64,000 nucleotides of DNA, from NCBI RefSeq assembly GCF_013185195.1, contig NZ_JAAZWC010000003.1, positions 1 to 64,000 of the forward strand, given 5' to 3'. Positions 53,920 through 62,120 of this stretch are shown piece by piece. Source of the stretch: Saccharibacillus qingshengii. Its GTDB lineage: Bacteria > Bacillota > Bacilli > Paenibacillales > Paenibacillaceae. Made by a program: the position numbers and the translations under genes. Every line of letters starts with the position of its first letter. Positions within the stretch are counted from its first letter, which is position 1. Below the pieces are notes generated by a model. The model was not told the origin of the DNA. It saw only the letters and a program-made list of their open reading frames with translations, and ran no database searches.

Positions 53920-55326
53920 ATGATCGATTGGCAAAAAGAAGCGGAATCCCGGAGAGAAGACCTGCTGCGCGACCTGGACGGCCTTCTGCGTATACCAAGC
54001 ATCAAAGACCTCGGCAGCGCATCGAGAAAACGCCCGATGGGCTCGGCAGTCGGCGAAGCGCTGGACTACATGCTGAAGCTGACGGAAAGCCTCGGTTTGG
54101 ATGTTAAAAACGTGGACGGCTATGCCGGGCATGCGCAGTACGGAAACTTCGATCCGGAAACGACGATCGGCATATTGGGTCATGTGGATGTAGTCCCGGC
54201 CGCAGGTACATGGACCAGCCCTCCGTTCGAACCGACGATCCGCGGCGGTAAGCTGTATGCACGCGGCGCCATCGACGACAAAGGCCCGACGATCGCCGCT
54301 TTGTACGGACTGAAAATCGTCAAAGAATCGGGTCTTCCGCTCAGCAAAAATGTCCGCCTGATCTTCGGGACCGACGAAGAGAGCGGCATGAGCTGCATGC
54401 ATCATTATGCGGCGAACGAACGGATGCCGACCGAAGGGTTCGCGCCGGATGCCGAGTTCCCGATGATTTATGCGGAAAAAGGACAGTTTAACCCGACCCT
54501 CGTGCCCAAGGAACAGCCCAAAGAAACCAAGTCGCTCGTCAAGCTCGAAACGTTCGAGTCGGGCCTGCGGATCAATATGGTACCCGAACGCGCACAGGCT
54601 GTCCTGAGCGGCGATGTCCGTCCGCTGGTCGAAGCTTTCGAAGATTTCTGCCGGGCCCACCGGGTAAAAGGCGAAGCGGAGATCAATGCGGGACAGGCCA
54701 TGTTTACCGTGACCGGCGTATCGGCGCACGGTTCGGAGCCTGCGGCGGGCGTCAATGCCGGAACGACGCTGGCCCTGTTCCTTCAGGACGCTTCGCTGCA
54801 GCCGGAAGGCAAGTCGTTTATCGGCCTGCTGAACGCCGTGCACGAAGATTTCCACGGCGAGCGGATCGGTATCGCGTGCAGCGACGACGTAACGGGTCCG
54901 CTGACGGTCAATCCGGGTGTACTGCGCTTCGGGATGGAAGAAGGCGATACGCAGATCGGGCTGACGGCGCGCTGTCCGGTTCAGGCCGATTACGGATGGA
55001 TCAAAGCGCAGCTGGAAGAAACGATCGACGGATTCGGGTTCCGGATCTCGGAGGTGCGCGAATCCGGTTCGCATTACGTGTCCAAGGATGAACCGATTAT
55101 CCGGGCGCTGCAGACCGCTTACGCCGAGATGACCGGCGACGAACCGACGCTTCTGACGACCGGCGGAGCGACGTATGCCCGGTTTATGGAGAAGGGAGTC
55201 GCTTTTGGAGCCTGCTTCCCGGGCAAAGAAATGACTGCGCATCAGGCGGACGAGTATATCGAGATCGACGATCTGCTGAAAGCGACCGCGATCTATGCGC
55301 GTGCCATTTACGAGCTTGCGAAATAA
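53920..55326 (+). CDS. pepV: Dipeptidase PepV (M20A)
   Basis: 468 residues. Zinc dipeptidase: His88 (GHVDVVP), Asp119/120 (GAIDDKGP), Glu153/154 (TDEESG), DAEFP and a C-terminal His in TAHQADEY. Family length and the lid domain are normal. Releases amino acids from dipeptides in the cytoplasm. AGGAGG precedes the ATG. Followed by an asparaginase gene. Confidence 0.94.
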   Translation: MIDWQKEAESRREDLLRDLDGLLRIPSIKDLGSASRKRPMGSAVGEALDYMLKLTESLGLDVKNVDGYAGHAQYGNFDPETTIGILGHVDVVPAAGTWTSPPFEPTIRGGKLYARGAIDDKGPTIAALYGLKIVKESGLPLSKNVRLIFGTDEESGMSCMHHYAANERMPTEGFAPDAEFPMIYAEKGQFNPTLVPKEQPKETKSLVKLETFESGLRINMVPERAQAVLSGDVRPLVEAFEDFCRAHRVKGEAEINAGQAMFTVTGVSAHGSEPAAGVNAGTTLALFLQDASLQPEGKSFIGLLNAVHEDFHGERIGIACSDDVTGPLTVNPGVLRFGMEEGDTQIGLTARCPVQADYGWIKAQLEETIDGFGFRISEVRESGSHYVSKDEPIIRALQTAYAEMTGDEPTLLTTGGATYARFMEKGVAFGACFPGKEMTAHQADEYIEIDDLLKATAIYARAIYELAK

Positions 55327-55358
55327 CTATCTTATATACAGAAAGAAGAGATTAACCG

Positions 55359-56372
55359 ATGTCGCAGGATGTAGAAGTTACCCGTGGCGAGTATATCGAG
55401 AGCAGCCATAAGATTCATGCGGCGGTTGTGGATCGGAACGGCCGACTGCTGTACAGCGTCGGCGATCCCGATCGCCTGACCTTTCCCCGTTCGTCGATGA
55501 AGCCGTTCCAGACGGTACCGCTGATCGAATCCGGTGCGGCCGATGCCTACGGTTACGGCGATGCGGAGATCGCGCTCAGCTGTGCTTCCCACAGCGGCGA
55601 ACCGATTCATCGGGAAACGGTGCTGGATGTACTTTCGAGAGCGCATTTGTCGGAAAAGGATCTGCAGTGCGGCACGCATGTTCCGCGCGACGGCGAAAGT
55701 TACCGCGAACTGATTCGTGCAGGCCGCGAGCTGACTCCCGTATTCAGCAACTGTTCCGGCAAACATTCCGGGATGCTGCTGACCGCGGCGCATCTGCATG
55801 AAGATACGGACACCTATCGCGAGATCGGACATCCCCACCAGCAGCGCATTCTGTCGGTCATTGCCGACGTGTGCGATGTGCCCGTCGAAGAAATCGGGAT
55901 CGGCGTAGACGGCTGCGGCGTGCCGGTGCATCGGCTGCCGCTCCGCGGGGCGGCTCTCGGTTTCGCCCGGTTGGCGAAACCGGAAGGGACGGTGTCTGCG
56001 CAGCGTGCGGACGCTTTGAACCGTATTCGTTCGGGTATGACGGCGCGCCCCGAGATGGTGGCGGGCAAGAACCGCTTCGACACCGATCTGATGCGCGTGT
56101 TCGCGGGCCGGCTGGTCGCCAAAGTCGGCGCGGAAGGCGTCCAATGTATCGGAGTAGCCGATCTGGGGATCGGGATAGTGGTCAAAGTCGAAGACGGAAG
56201 CGAGCGTGCGGCTTCCGTTGCGGCGATGGAAGTGCTGAAGCAGCTCGGTATCGGAACGTCCGAGCAGTTCGAACAGCTTGCGGAACATGTTCATGCTCCG
56301 GTACTGAATGCGCGCAAAGAGCAGATCGGCGAGATCAGGCCCCGCTTTGTGCTGAATTCAAGCGCCGAATAG
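55359..56372 (+). CDS. Asparaginase II family protein (rhizobial class)
   Basis: 337 residues. Characteristic motifs RSSMKPFQ, CASHSGEP and NCSGKHSGML. These belong to the Asparaginase_II group (ReAII-like), unrelated to the bacterial type I/II threonine-nucleophile enzymes. Predicted to hydrolyse L-asparagine to aspartate and ammonia. In series with pepV, it suggests amino-acid recovery. Confidence 0.88.
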   Translation: MSQDVEVTRGEYIESSHKIHAAVVDRNGRLLYSVGDPDRLTFPRSSMKPFQTVPLIESGAADAYGYGDAEIALSCASHSGEPIHRETVLDVLSRAHLSEKDLQCGTHVPRDGESYRELIRAGRELTPVFSNCSGKHSGMLLTAAHLHEDTDTYREIGHPHQQRILSVIADVCDVPVEEIGIGVDGCGVPVHRLPLRGAALGFARLAKPEGTVSAQRADALNRIRSGMTARPEMVAGKNRFDTDLMRVFAGRLVAKVGAEGVQCIGVADLGIGIVVKVEDGSERAASVAAMEVLKQLGIGTSEQFEQLAEHVHAPVLNARKEQIGEIRPRFVLNSSAE

Positions 56373-56432
56373 AAGCAGAAAAGGCAGTATGGGCCATCAA
56401 CCCGTCAAATTCAGGAAGGAGCGGAAGCAGCA

Positions 56433-56993
56433 ATGAATCAGCATTCTCAAGGCTTCGCACAAAATGCGGGCGAAAACACAATCGAAAAAGCCACCTTTGC
56501 CGGCGGCTGCTTCTGGTGTATGGTTACACCTTTTGAAGAACAGCCGGGGATTCACGGAATTGTGTCCGGCTACATGGGCGGTACGGTAGAAAATCCGACG
56601 TACGAGCAGGTGAAGACCGGCACGACGGGACATTACGAAGTCGTGCAGATTACATTCGAACCGGATGTGTTTCCATATGCCCGGCTGCTTGAGCTGTATT
56701 GGCCGCAGACGGATCCGACGGACGGCGAAGGCCAGTTCCAGGACCGCGGACCGCAGTACAAACCGGCGATCTTTTTCCACAACGAAGAACAGCAGCAGGA
56801 AGCTCTTGCTTCCCGGCAGGCGCTTGCGGACAGCGGGCGTTTCGACAAGCCGATCGTGACGGATATTTTGCCGGCGCAGGACTTTTACGAAGCCGAAGAT
56901 TACCACCAGGATTACCACAAGAAAAATCCGAAGCATTACAAAGAAGACCGCGAGCAGTCGGGACGGGACACCTTTATCGATTCCAATTGGTAA
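56433..56993 (+). CDS. msrA: Peptide-methionine (S)-S-oxide reductase
   Basis: 186 residues. Catalytic Cys26 in GGCFWC, then YMGGTVENPTYEQV and GHYEVVQI, all typical of MsrA. Repairs oxidised methionine. The terminator after it has been split and duplicated by the element at 57051-57291. Confidence 0.95.
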   Translation: MNQHSQGFAQNAGENTIEKATFAGGCFWCMVTPFEEQPGIHGIVSGYMGGTVENPTYEQVKTGTTGHYEVVQITFEPDVFPYARLLELYWPQTDPTDGEGQFQDRGPQYKPAIFFHNEEQQQEALASRQALADSGRFDKPIVTDILPAQDFYEAEDYHQDYHKKNPKHYKEDREQSGRDTFIDSNW

Positions 56994-57050
56994 AGGCGCC
57001 GATCCGGCCGATTTTTCCAGCTACACCAAATGACGCGCCTTCGGCGCGTC

Positions 57051-57291
57051 AGGCTGTCGAGAAAGTCCTATTCGTGTGAAAAGCTTGTCGGCTGCGGGAG
57101 AAATTCGTTTCGGTCGCGTGTTGAAATCGGGAAAAACGATCAAATTTAAATGGAATTTTCCCGATTAACGGTGCAAGTTCATATCCCGATTTTGGATGAA
57201 CTTGCACCACAAAGGCGATCACTATCGTTCCTTCACTGAATTTCTCCCTCCGCCTCCTCGCTTCTCTCGGAATCATGCTTTCTCGACACTT
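57051..57291. mobile_element. Terminator-targeting MITE-like element, copy 1
   Basis: A 241-bp non-coding unit. Terminal inverted repeats TGTCGAGAAAG (57055-57065) and CTTTCTCGACA (57278-57288). The 20-bp sequence TGACGCGCCTTCGGCGCGTC occurs on both sides (57031-57050 and 57292-57311) and is itself a terminator stem-loop. Only the right copy keeps the T-run. Sequence closely related to the unit at 60559-60759, but it carries an extra inner hairpin, GGTGCAAGTTCAT/ATGAACTTGCACC (57170-57182, 57196-57208). No transposase gene is present, so movement would need enzymes encoded elsewhere. Confidence 0.75.
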
Positions 57292-57292
57292 T

Positions 57293-57317
57293 GACGCGCC
57301 TTCGGCGCGTCTTTTTT
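57293..57317 (+). terminator. Terminator of msrA (right-hand copy of the duplicated hairpin)
   Basis: GACGCGCC-TTC-GGCGCGTC followed by TTTTTT. The left copy at 57032-57050 lacks a T-run, so msrA transcripts should now read through the element before stopping. Confidence 0.8.
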
Positions 57318-57347
57318 GATAGATGTGTAAAATTCGTCCAATTCCTT

Positions 57348-57491
57348 TATAATAAAGCGAAGCCTGTCCGCAATGGGACCAACTTCGCATAGGCGTCGGT
57401 TCAAAGATCGGCAGAAATAGGAAGTAGCGGGCTTCTCAGTTTTTTAGGTTACCGATAAAATAAAGGCATTACATATCAAAGGGGAATGCAC
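57348..57491 (+). promoter_or_regulatory. -10 element and structured leader of the SUKH-like gene
   Basis: TATAAT at 57348-57353, with no clear -35. The leader can form GCGAAG...CTTCGC enclosing GTCC/GGGAC (about 57356-57389), and GAAG/CTTC with a following T-run near 57421-57447. No match to a known riboswitch was recognised. Confidence 0.4.
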
Positions 57492-58181
57492 ATGCTGATT
57501 CCGGACAACGAACTGACGTTGGAGCGGCTGAAAGCTTTTATCTGCAAGTGGGCCGGACCCGCGAAACCGGAGTACGGCATTCGAACCGAAGAGATTCCGG
57601 CGGATCTGCCTTTCGTTCTGAAAGATTTCTACCGGTTCGCCGGCAACTGGCCTAATCCGTCTTTTGGAATGGGCAGCGACACGGGCGGGCTGCGTCCAAA
57701 GTTATTTGAAGCGCAGGATATCTGGATGGATGCATCCGGATTGAAACGCGAGGACGGACGGATTACGTTTCTGCTCGAAAATCAAGGAAGCTGGAGCTGC
57801 GAGGTAGATGCCGGACGCGACGATTCGCCGGTATACAGCGATGCCGCGCGGCTGTGGGACGATTATCTGGAAGAGAGCGAAGTCGTATGTCCTTCGCTTC
57901 CGCATTTTATGACGACATTCTGCCTGCAGGAGCTGGTCTTCGGCAGCCGGCATTTCGGCAAGCTGCAGGGAGGACTAGATCCGGCCGTATTCCGCGATAC
58001 GCTGAATCCGATCTGGCTGGACGGCTATTATGTCTTCAAGGAACCCTCGCATTCGTTCTATCTGTGCGGCGACAATCTGCTCATCATGGATTACTACTCC
58101 GACGTCTGGTACGGGTGTCTCGAAGAAAGCGCTTTGTCGCTGATCGCCGATCCGAGTATGGTTAATCCGATCGAGCCTTGA
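57492..58181 (+). CDS. SMI1/KNR4 (SUKH)-like protein
   Basis: 229 residues from ATG 57492 (AAAGGGG 8 nt upstream; ATG 57486 is too near). Opens with a helix, then EEIPADLPFVLKDFYRFAGNWP and LWDDYLEES, like the SUKH fold of cytoplasmic immunity or regulatory proteins. Soluble. No toxin gene is close by. The family call is by pattern only. Confidence 0.6.
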   Translation: MLIPDNELTLERLKAFICKWAGPAKPEYGIRTEEIPADLPFVLKDFYRFAGNWPNPSFGMGSDTGGLRPKLFEAQDIWMDASGLKREDGRITFLLENQGSWSCEVDAGRDDSPVYSDAARLWDDYLEESEVVCPSLPHFMTTFCLQELVFGSRHFGKLQGGLDPAVFRDTLNPIWLDGYYVFKEPSHSFYLCGDNLLIMDYYSDVWYGCLEESALSLIADPSMVNPIEP

Positions 58182-58207
58182 ATATTCAACGTTTTGCAAG
58201 GATGTTT

Positions 58208-58241
58208 CCCGGTATGCCGAGGCGTGTATACCGGGGTTTTT
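58208..58241. terminator. Terminator hairpin between converging genes
   Basis: CCCGGTAT (58208-58215) and ATACCGGG (58228-58235) with T-run. Confidence 0.8.
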
Positions 58242-58267
58242 GCGTATAACCGATCGGCAGTACCGCT

Positions 58268-58834
58268 CTAAAGCCAGCCGTCCTGTGTGCGGATTCCGAT
58301 CAATCGCCTGCTCACAGGCAGGACTCGGACCGCTTGAACATCCTTATGCTGCTTAAAGGCATCGGCCAGTGCGCCAGTGGTGGCGTAACGGCTTCCGTCT
58401 TCCAGCTCGACCCACAGCTTACATAGCCTCGTCCGAGTGTTTCGGCTGCATTCTTCTTGGAAGTTGGCGACCGGAGCTGTCCGTTCTTCGATCACGCCTT
58501 CCGTGTAATACCGCGAGAGATCATAGGAAGTCTGCGGCGTCTGGAATCCGGCCAGCATGACAGACGGCAGCGCCAGTACGCCGATAGCGGCGAGCCACAC
58601 CAAGGCGGCCCGAATCGTCAAGACAATCAGCACACCCCGCTGCAGTCCCAATCCGAACGTGTCCGCGTAAATGCCGGGTACGGATACGAAAGCCAATACA
58701 ATCAGCATCAATGGTGCCCAGATCCAGAGCGGAGGGATCCGTTCGAACAGGGAAGAGAAGCTTTTTTGGGGCACGGGATCTCCCTTATTTGTTTTGTGAC
58801 TCTGACTGTGAGATTTGTTTTTATTAGTGCGCAC
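58268..58834 (-). CDS. Membrane protein of unknown family
   Basis: 188 residues from GTG 58834, with GGAGGT 8 nt upstream; the longer open frame has no start support. A basic N-terminus, two transmembrane helices (LWIWAPLMLIVLAFVSV; GVLIVLTIRAALVWLAAIGVL), then a soluble tail with SRYATTGALADAF. Resembles no family I know. Confidence 0.6.
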   Translation of the reverse strand: MRTNKNKSHSQSHKTNKGDPVPQKSFSSLFERIPPLWIWAPLMLIVLAFVSVPGIYADTFGLGLQRGVLIVLTIRAALVWLAAIGVLALPSVMLAGFQTPQTSYDLSRYYTEGVIEERTAPVANFQEECSRNTRTRLCKLWVELEDGSRYATTGALADAFKQHKDVQAVRVLPVSRRLIGIRTQDGWL

Positions 58835-58931
58835 GGCAGGCAACCTCCTGATATCCGCCTCTTGGCGTATTTGCTGCAAATGATTTTTTTGTAAAGGAAA
58901 ACGGATCCGAAAAAAAGGAGGCTTCGGCTGT

Positions 58932-59366
58932 ATGGTCGTCATCAAACCGCATACGGAAAAAACAATTCCCCCGCTTCAGCTCATGCGTCTCTATGAAGAT
59001 GTCGACTGGTGGCCCGAACGCACCAAAGAAGGAATCCGTAAGCTGCTGGCACACGGAATCGTACTCGGAGCCTGGGAAGACAAGCAGCTGGTCGGATTCT
59101 GCAGGGCCGTGTCCGACGGCGTTTACCGGGCTTACGTGGAAGATGTGGTCGTGCTCCGCACGCACCGGGGGCAAAAGATCGGCCGGCAGCTGATCGACAA
59201 AATGATCAAGGAATTAAGCGGAATCGAAGTCGTGAGTTTATTCTGCTCGACCAAGCTTACCGATTATTACGAGAAAAGCGGATTCAAGCCTACGCAGCAG
59301 GTGGTCATGCACCGCAGCAGCCGACCAAGCGGTTCTGCGCGGAACGAACCACCCGAGAGGAGGTGA
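58932..59366 (+). CDS. GNAT-family acetyltransferase
   Basis: 144 residues. Acetyl-CoA loop RTHRGQKIGRQLID (Q/R-x-x-G-x-G/A type) after a DVVV strand, and YYEKSGFKP near the end. Transfers acetyl to an unknown amine. AAAGGAGG precedes it. The next gene's ribosome-binding site lies in its 3' end. Confidence 0.88.
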   Translation: MVVIKPHTEKTIPPLQLMRLYEDVDWWPERTKEGIRKLLAHGIVLGAWEDKQLVGFCRAVSDGVYRAYVEDVVVLRTHRGQKIGRQLIDKMIKELSGIEVVSLFCSTKLTDYYEKSGFKPTQQVVMHRSSRPSGSARNEPPERR

Positions 59367-59370
59367 ATCC

Positions 59371-59622
59371 ATGATTCCGATCCGAGTGCCCAAAGAAGAC
59401 AAAGACGAGATAATCGCCGACCTGCAGAACTTTTTCTATGAAGAGCGCGGGGAAGAAATCGGAAGTCTTGCGGCGGAACAGCTGCTCGACCATATGATGA
59501 AACAGTTTGCTCCCTACATATACAATCAGGCCGTTCGGGATGCCAAAACGGCGGTGAACGAAAAGATGCTGCAGATCGAAGACGAGCTGTATGCGCTGGA
59601 GCGTCCGGTCAACCGAAGATAA
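59371..59622 (+). CDS. DUF2164 protein
   Basis: 83 residues after a GAGGAGG site. MIPIRVPKEDKDEIIADLQNFF and YNQAVRDAK fit DUF2164, a small helical family of unknown function. Translationally linked to the preceding acetyltransferase. Confidence 0.85.
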   Translation: MIPIRVPKEDKDEIIADLQNFFYEERGEEIGSLAAEQLLDHMMKQFAPYIYNQAVRDAKTAVNEKMLQIEDELYALERPVNRR

Positions 59623-59653
59623 AGGCCGCAGAGACGGCGGAAAACGGTGAACG

Positions 59654-60451
59654 ATGAACAAAGAGTTGTGGAGCAAAATCGGAGACGGAGGCACGGCCGA
59701 GATTTACCTCGACGAATCGGGCCGTGTCGTGAAATGGTTTCGGGAAGGGTTCTCCGAAGCAGCCGCAGCGTCCGAATATCGAAAAAGCGAGTGGGCTTAT
59801 GCGGCAGGTCTGCCTACCGCCAAAGCGCTCGGATTGACGAACTTGGAAGGCCGGCAGGTTCTGCTGCTGGAACGTCTTGAAGGCGAGTCGCTGCTGCAGC
59901 GTCTGCAGCGCGAACCGGAGACGGCCGAAGAAGCGGCGCGCAAATTTGCCGCTTATCACGTTCAACTGAACAAGCGGGAAGCAGCCGCACTGGAAGACGA
60001 TCAGCGCAGCCGCCTGGTGCAGCGGATTGGCTGGGCGGATCGTCTCGGCGAATCGGAGCGCCGCCAGGTTCTGGAAGCATTGGAGCTTCTGCCTGATGGA
60101 CAACAGTTCTGCCATGGCGACTTTCATCCCGGGAATATCATGGAGAACGGAGAAGACTGGCAGGTCATCGACTGGATCGATGCCAACTGCGGCCATCCTC
60201 TCTACGATGCTGCCCGCACCCTTCTGCTGCTTGGGTTCGGTACGGAAGAAGGCGGTGCCCGAGGCCGTATGGAAGAAGCGGCGGCCGTGTTCCGCAGCGC
60301 CTATCTGCAGACGTACTCGGAACAGTCGGGCTTCGGCAGGGATGAGATCGAGCGCTGGATGCTGCCTGCGGCGGCCGTCCGTCTGGTCGAACCCATCCCG
60401 GAATCCGAGAAGGATAAGCTGGCCCAATACGTGAGGAGCCGTCTCTTGTAG
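59654..60451 (+). CDS. Aminoglycoside phosphotransferase (APH)-family protein
   Basis: 265 residues. Kinase-like fold with the catalytic loop HGDFHPGN (His154, Asp156, Asn161) and metal Asp173 (IDW). The N-lobe DGGTAEIYLDESGRVVKWF is also recognisable. Broad family; not a proven resistance gene. The ribosome-binding site is weak, suggesting translation coupled with the upstream pair. Confidence 0.85.
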   Translation: MNKELWSKIGDGGTAEIYLDESGRVVKWFREGFSEAAAASEYRKSEWAYAAGLPTAKALGLTNLEGRQVLLLERLEGESLLQRLQREPETAEEAARKFAAYHVQLNKREAAALEDDQRSRLVQRIGWADRLGESERRQVLEALELLPDGQQFCHGDFHPGNIMENGEDWQVIDWIDANCGHPLYDAARTLLLLGFGTEEGGARGRMEEAAAVFRSAYLQTYSEQSGFGRDEIERWMLPAAAVRLVEPIPESEKDKLAQYVRSRLL

Positions 60452-60478
60452 ACGCAAACCTCTCCGAAAGCGATTCTC

Positions 60479-60499
60479 GGCCCGGTTCGAGCCGGGTTT
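60479..60499 (+). terminator. Short terminator after the APH-like gene
   Basis: CCCGG (60481-60485) and CCGGG (60492-60496) with TTT. Confidence 0.5.
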
Positions 60500-60558
60500 G
60501 GGTTCGTCTACCGCTTGAGCAGGAAAGGAAGAAGGAAAGGCGCCGTTTTAGAGGCGCC

Positions 60559-60759
60559 CAGGCTGTCGAGAAAGTCCTATTCGTTTAGTAAGCTCGTCGG
60601 CTGCGGGAGAAATTCGTTCCGGTCGCGTGTTGAAATCGGGAAAAGGATTGGATTTTAGCGGAATTTTCCCGATTTCAAAGGCGAACACTATCGTTCCTTC
60701 ACTGAATTTCTCCCTCCACCTCCTTGCTTCTCTCGGAATCATACTTTCTCGACACGTTG
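60559..60759. mobile_element. Terminator-targeting MITE-like element, copy 2
   Basis: A 201-bp unit with the same TGTCGAGAAAG/CTTTCTCGACA ends (60564-60574, 60744-60754). Flanked by a perfect 20-bp repeat GGCGCCGTTTTAGAGGCGCC (60539-60558 and 60760-60779), a terminator stem-loop unlike the one at copy 1. The unit folds end to end: TTGAAATCGGGAAAA/TTTTCCCGATTTCAA (60630-60644, 60664-60678) and GGAGAAATTC/GAATTTCTCC (60606-60615, 60704-60713). The right repeat includes the MFS stop codon, so that protein is intact. Confidence 0.75.
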
Positions 60760-60784
60760 GGCGCCGTTTTAGAGGCGCCTTTTT
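60760..60784 (+). terminator. Right-hand copy of the duplicated terminator hairpin
   Basis: GGCGCC-GTTTTAGA-GGCGCC with T6. On the plus strand it ends APH-side transcripts after they pass the element. Confidence 0.75.
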
Positions 60785-61953
60785 TGCGTGGCGATCCAGA
60801 AGATCAATCCTGCCAAGCTGACCAATGCCCCCAGCAGGCTGACACCGCTCCAGCCGTAATGCGCATATGCCTGGGTGGACAAGAAGGCGCCCAGTGCGCT
60901 TCCGATCGAATAGAAGACCATATAAGCGCCGGTCAGACGGCCGCGTGCTGCCGGAAGCGCGGCAAACAGCAGGCTCTGGTTCGTGACATGCACGGCCTGT
61001 ACCGCGAAATCCAGCAGAAGGATCCCGACGACAAGCAGCGGCAGCGAGTGATGCAGCAGGCCGATCGGCAGCCAAGACAGCAGCAGCAAGGCCAAAGCGA
61101 TACCGGTTGTGCGTTCTCCCCATCCCCGGTCGGCCAGATGCCCGGCTCCCAGAGCGCCGAGCGCTCCGGCCGCTCCCGCCAATCCGAATGCGCCGATTGC
61201 CGACGGGGACAACGACAGCGGGACACTGCCAAGCGGTAGGGCAAGCGGCGTCCACAGAATGCCAAAAGCGGTAAAGACGAAAAAAGCCAATGCCGCCCGG
61301 GTCCGCAGCAGGCGTTCTTCCGCGAACAGCCGCAGTATCGACAGCAGCAGCCGTCCGTATGACAACCGGGACTTGTCGGCAGAGTCCGGCGGCAGCACGG
61401 CCAAGAGGGTGAGCGCGGCGGCGGCCGTCAGCAGCGAAGAAATCAGATACACGGCGCGCCAGCCGGCCAGATCGCTTACGAATCCGGCGAACGTGCGGGC
61501 CAACAAGATACCGACGACTACGCCGCTCGTGACGATGCCGACGATTCGGCCCCGTTGTTCTTCGGCCGCGAGCGCCGAAGCCAAGTTGACGAGTACCTGG
61601 GTCACAACGGCCGTGAGACCGACCAGCGCCAATCCGGCCAGCAGCATAAAAAAGCTCGAAGCGAACGAGGCGGCCAGCAGACCGGCGGCGATCAGCAGCA
61701 GTTGGATGACCGTCATGCGTTTCCGGCTTCGCAGATCGCCAAGCGGTACGATCAGCAGCAGACCAAGCGCGTAGAACAGCTGCACGACCATCACGATCGA
61801 GCCGATCGCGGAGACCGAAACGCCGAATTCGTCCGCCAGCAGGCCAAGCAGCGGCTGGGTGTAATACACATTCGCCACGGCAAGGCCGCAGGCGGCCGCA
61901 AGCAGCAGCGAAATTTTCGGTGATAGTTTGGTCGAAGAACGGGATACGGGCAT
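60769..61953 (-). CDS. MFS efflux transporter
   Basis: 394 residues from ATG 61953, with AGGAGGT upstream. Twelve helices, with the MFS motif A-like GDLRSRKRMTV and motif C-like GRIVGIVTSGVVVGILL. Drug/proton antiporter type. Divergent from tetR; its promoter has TTGACA (62040-62035), 18 bp, TATAGT and a TetR operator downstream. The stop lies in the repeated hairpin. Confidence 0.9.
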   Translation of the reverse strand: MPVSRSSTKLSPKISLLLAAACGLAVANVYYTQPLLGLLADEFGVSVSAIGSIVMVVQLFYALGLLLIVPLGDLRSRKRMTVIQLLLIAAGLLAASFASSFFMLLAGLALVGLTAVVTQVLVNLASALAAEEQRGRIVGIVTSGVVVGILLARTFAGFVSDLAGWRAVYLISSLLTAAAALTLLAVLPPDSADKSRLSYGRLLLSILRLFAEERLLRTRAALAFFVFTAFGILWTPLALPLGSVPLSLSPSAIGAFGLAGAAGALGALGAGHLADRGWGERTTGIALALLLLSWLPIGLLHHSLPLLVVGILLLDFAVQAVHVTNQSLLFAALPAARGRLTGAYMVFYSIGSALGAFLSTQAYAHYGWSGVSLLGALVSLAGLIFWIATQKRRL

Positions 61954-61980
61954 GATAAACCTCCTGGGGTGTTCATTTTG

Positions 61981-61992
61981 TACCGATCGGTA
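61981..61992. promoter_or_regulatory. TetR operator, MFS side
   Basis: Perfect palindrome TACCGATCGGTA, between the minus-strand promoter and the MFS start. Confidence 0.7.
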
Positions 61993-62070
61993 TGTAATCG
62001 ATGCCCGCTTACTATATCGGTTCTTTTTTGTTCTTGTCAACCCTTTGCCAATTCGGCGGACAATGATTTA

Positions 62071-62082
62071 TACTGATCGGTA
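62071..62082. promoter_or_regulatory. TetR operator, tetR side
   Basis: TACTGATCGGTA, one mismatch from the other site. It overlaps the proposed -10 TTATAC (62068-62073) of a TTGCCA-17 bp promoter, so it would give autorepression. Confidence 0.7.
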
Positions 62083-62120
62083 CAGAGTAGACAGCGCCTT
62101 ATAGGCGAAGGAGGAAGAAC

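Noticed and set aside
51183-57338. Shared 12-mer GTAAAATTCGTC upstream of two -10 elements (51183 and 57327)
   Set aside because: The distance to the -10 differs (24 versus 9 nt) and the similarity does not extend, so chance is likely.
59654-60451. Antibiotic resistance gene (aminoglycoside kinase)
   Set aside because: APH-family folds are very common in Bacillales, with many unrelated substrates, and there is no mobile or resistance context beyond the small element downstream.
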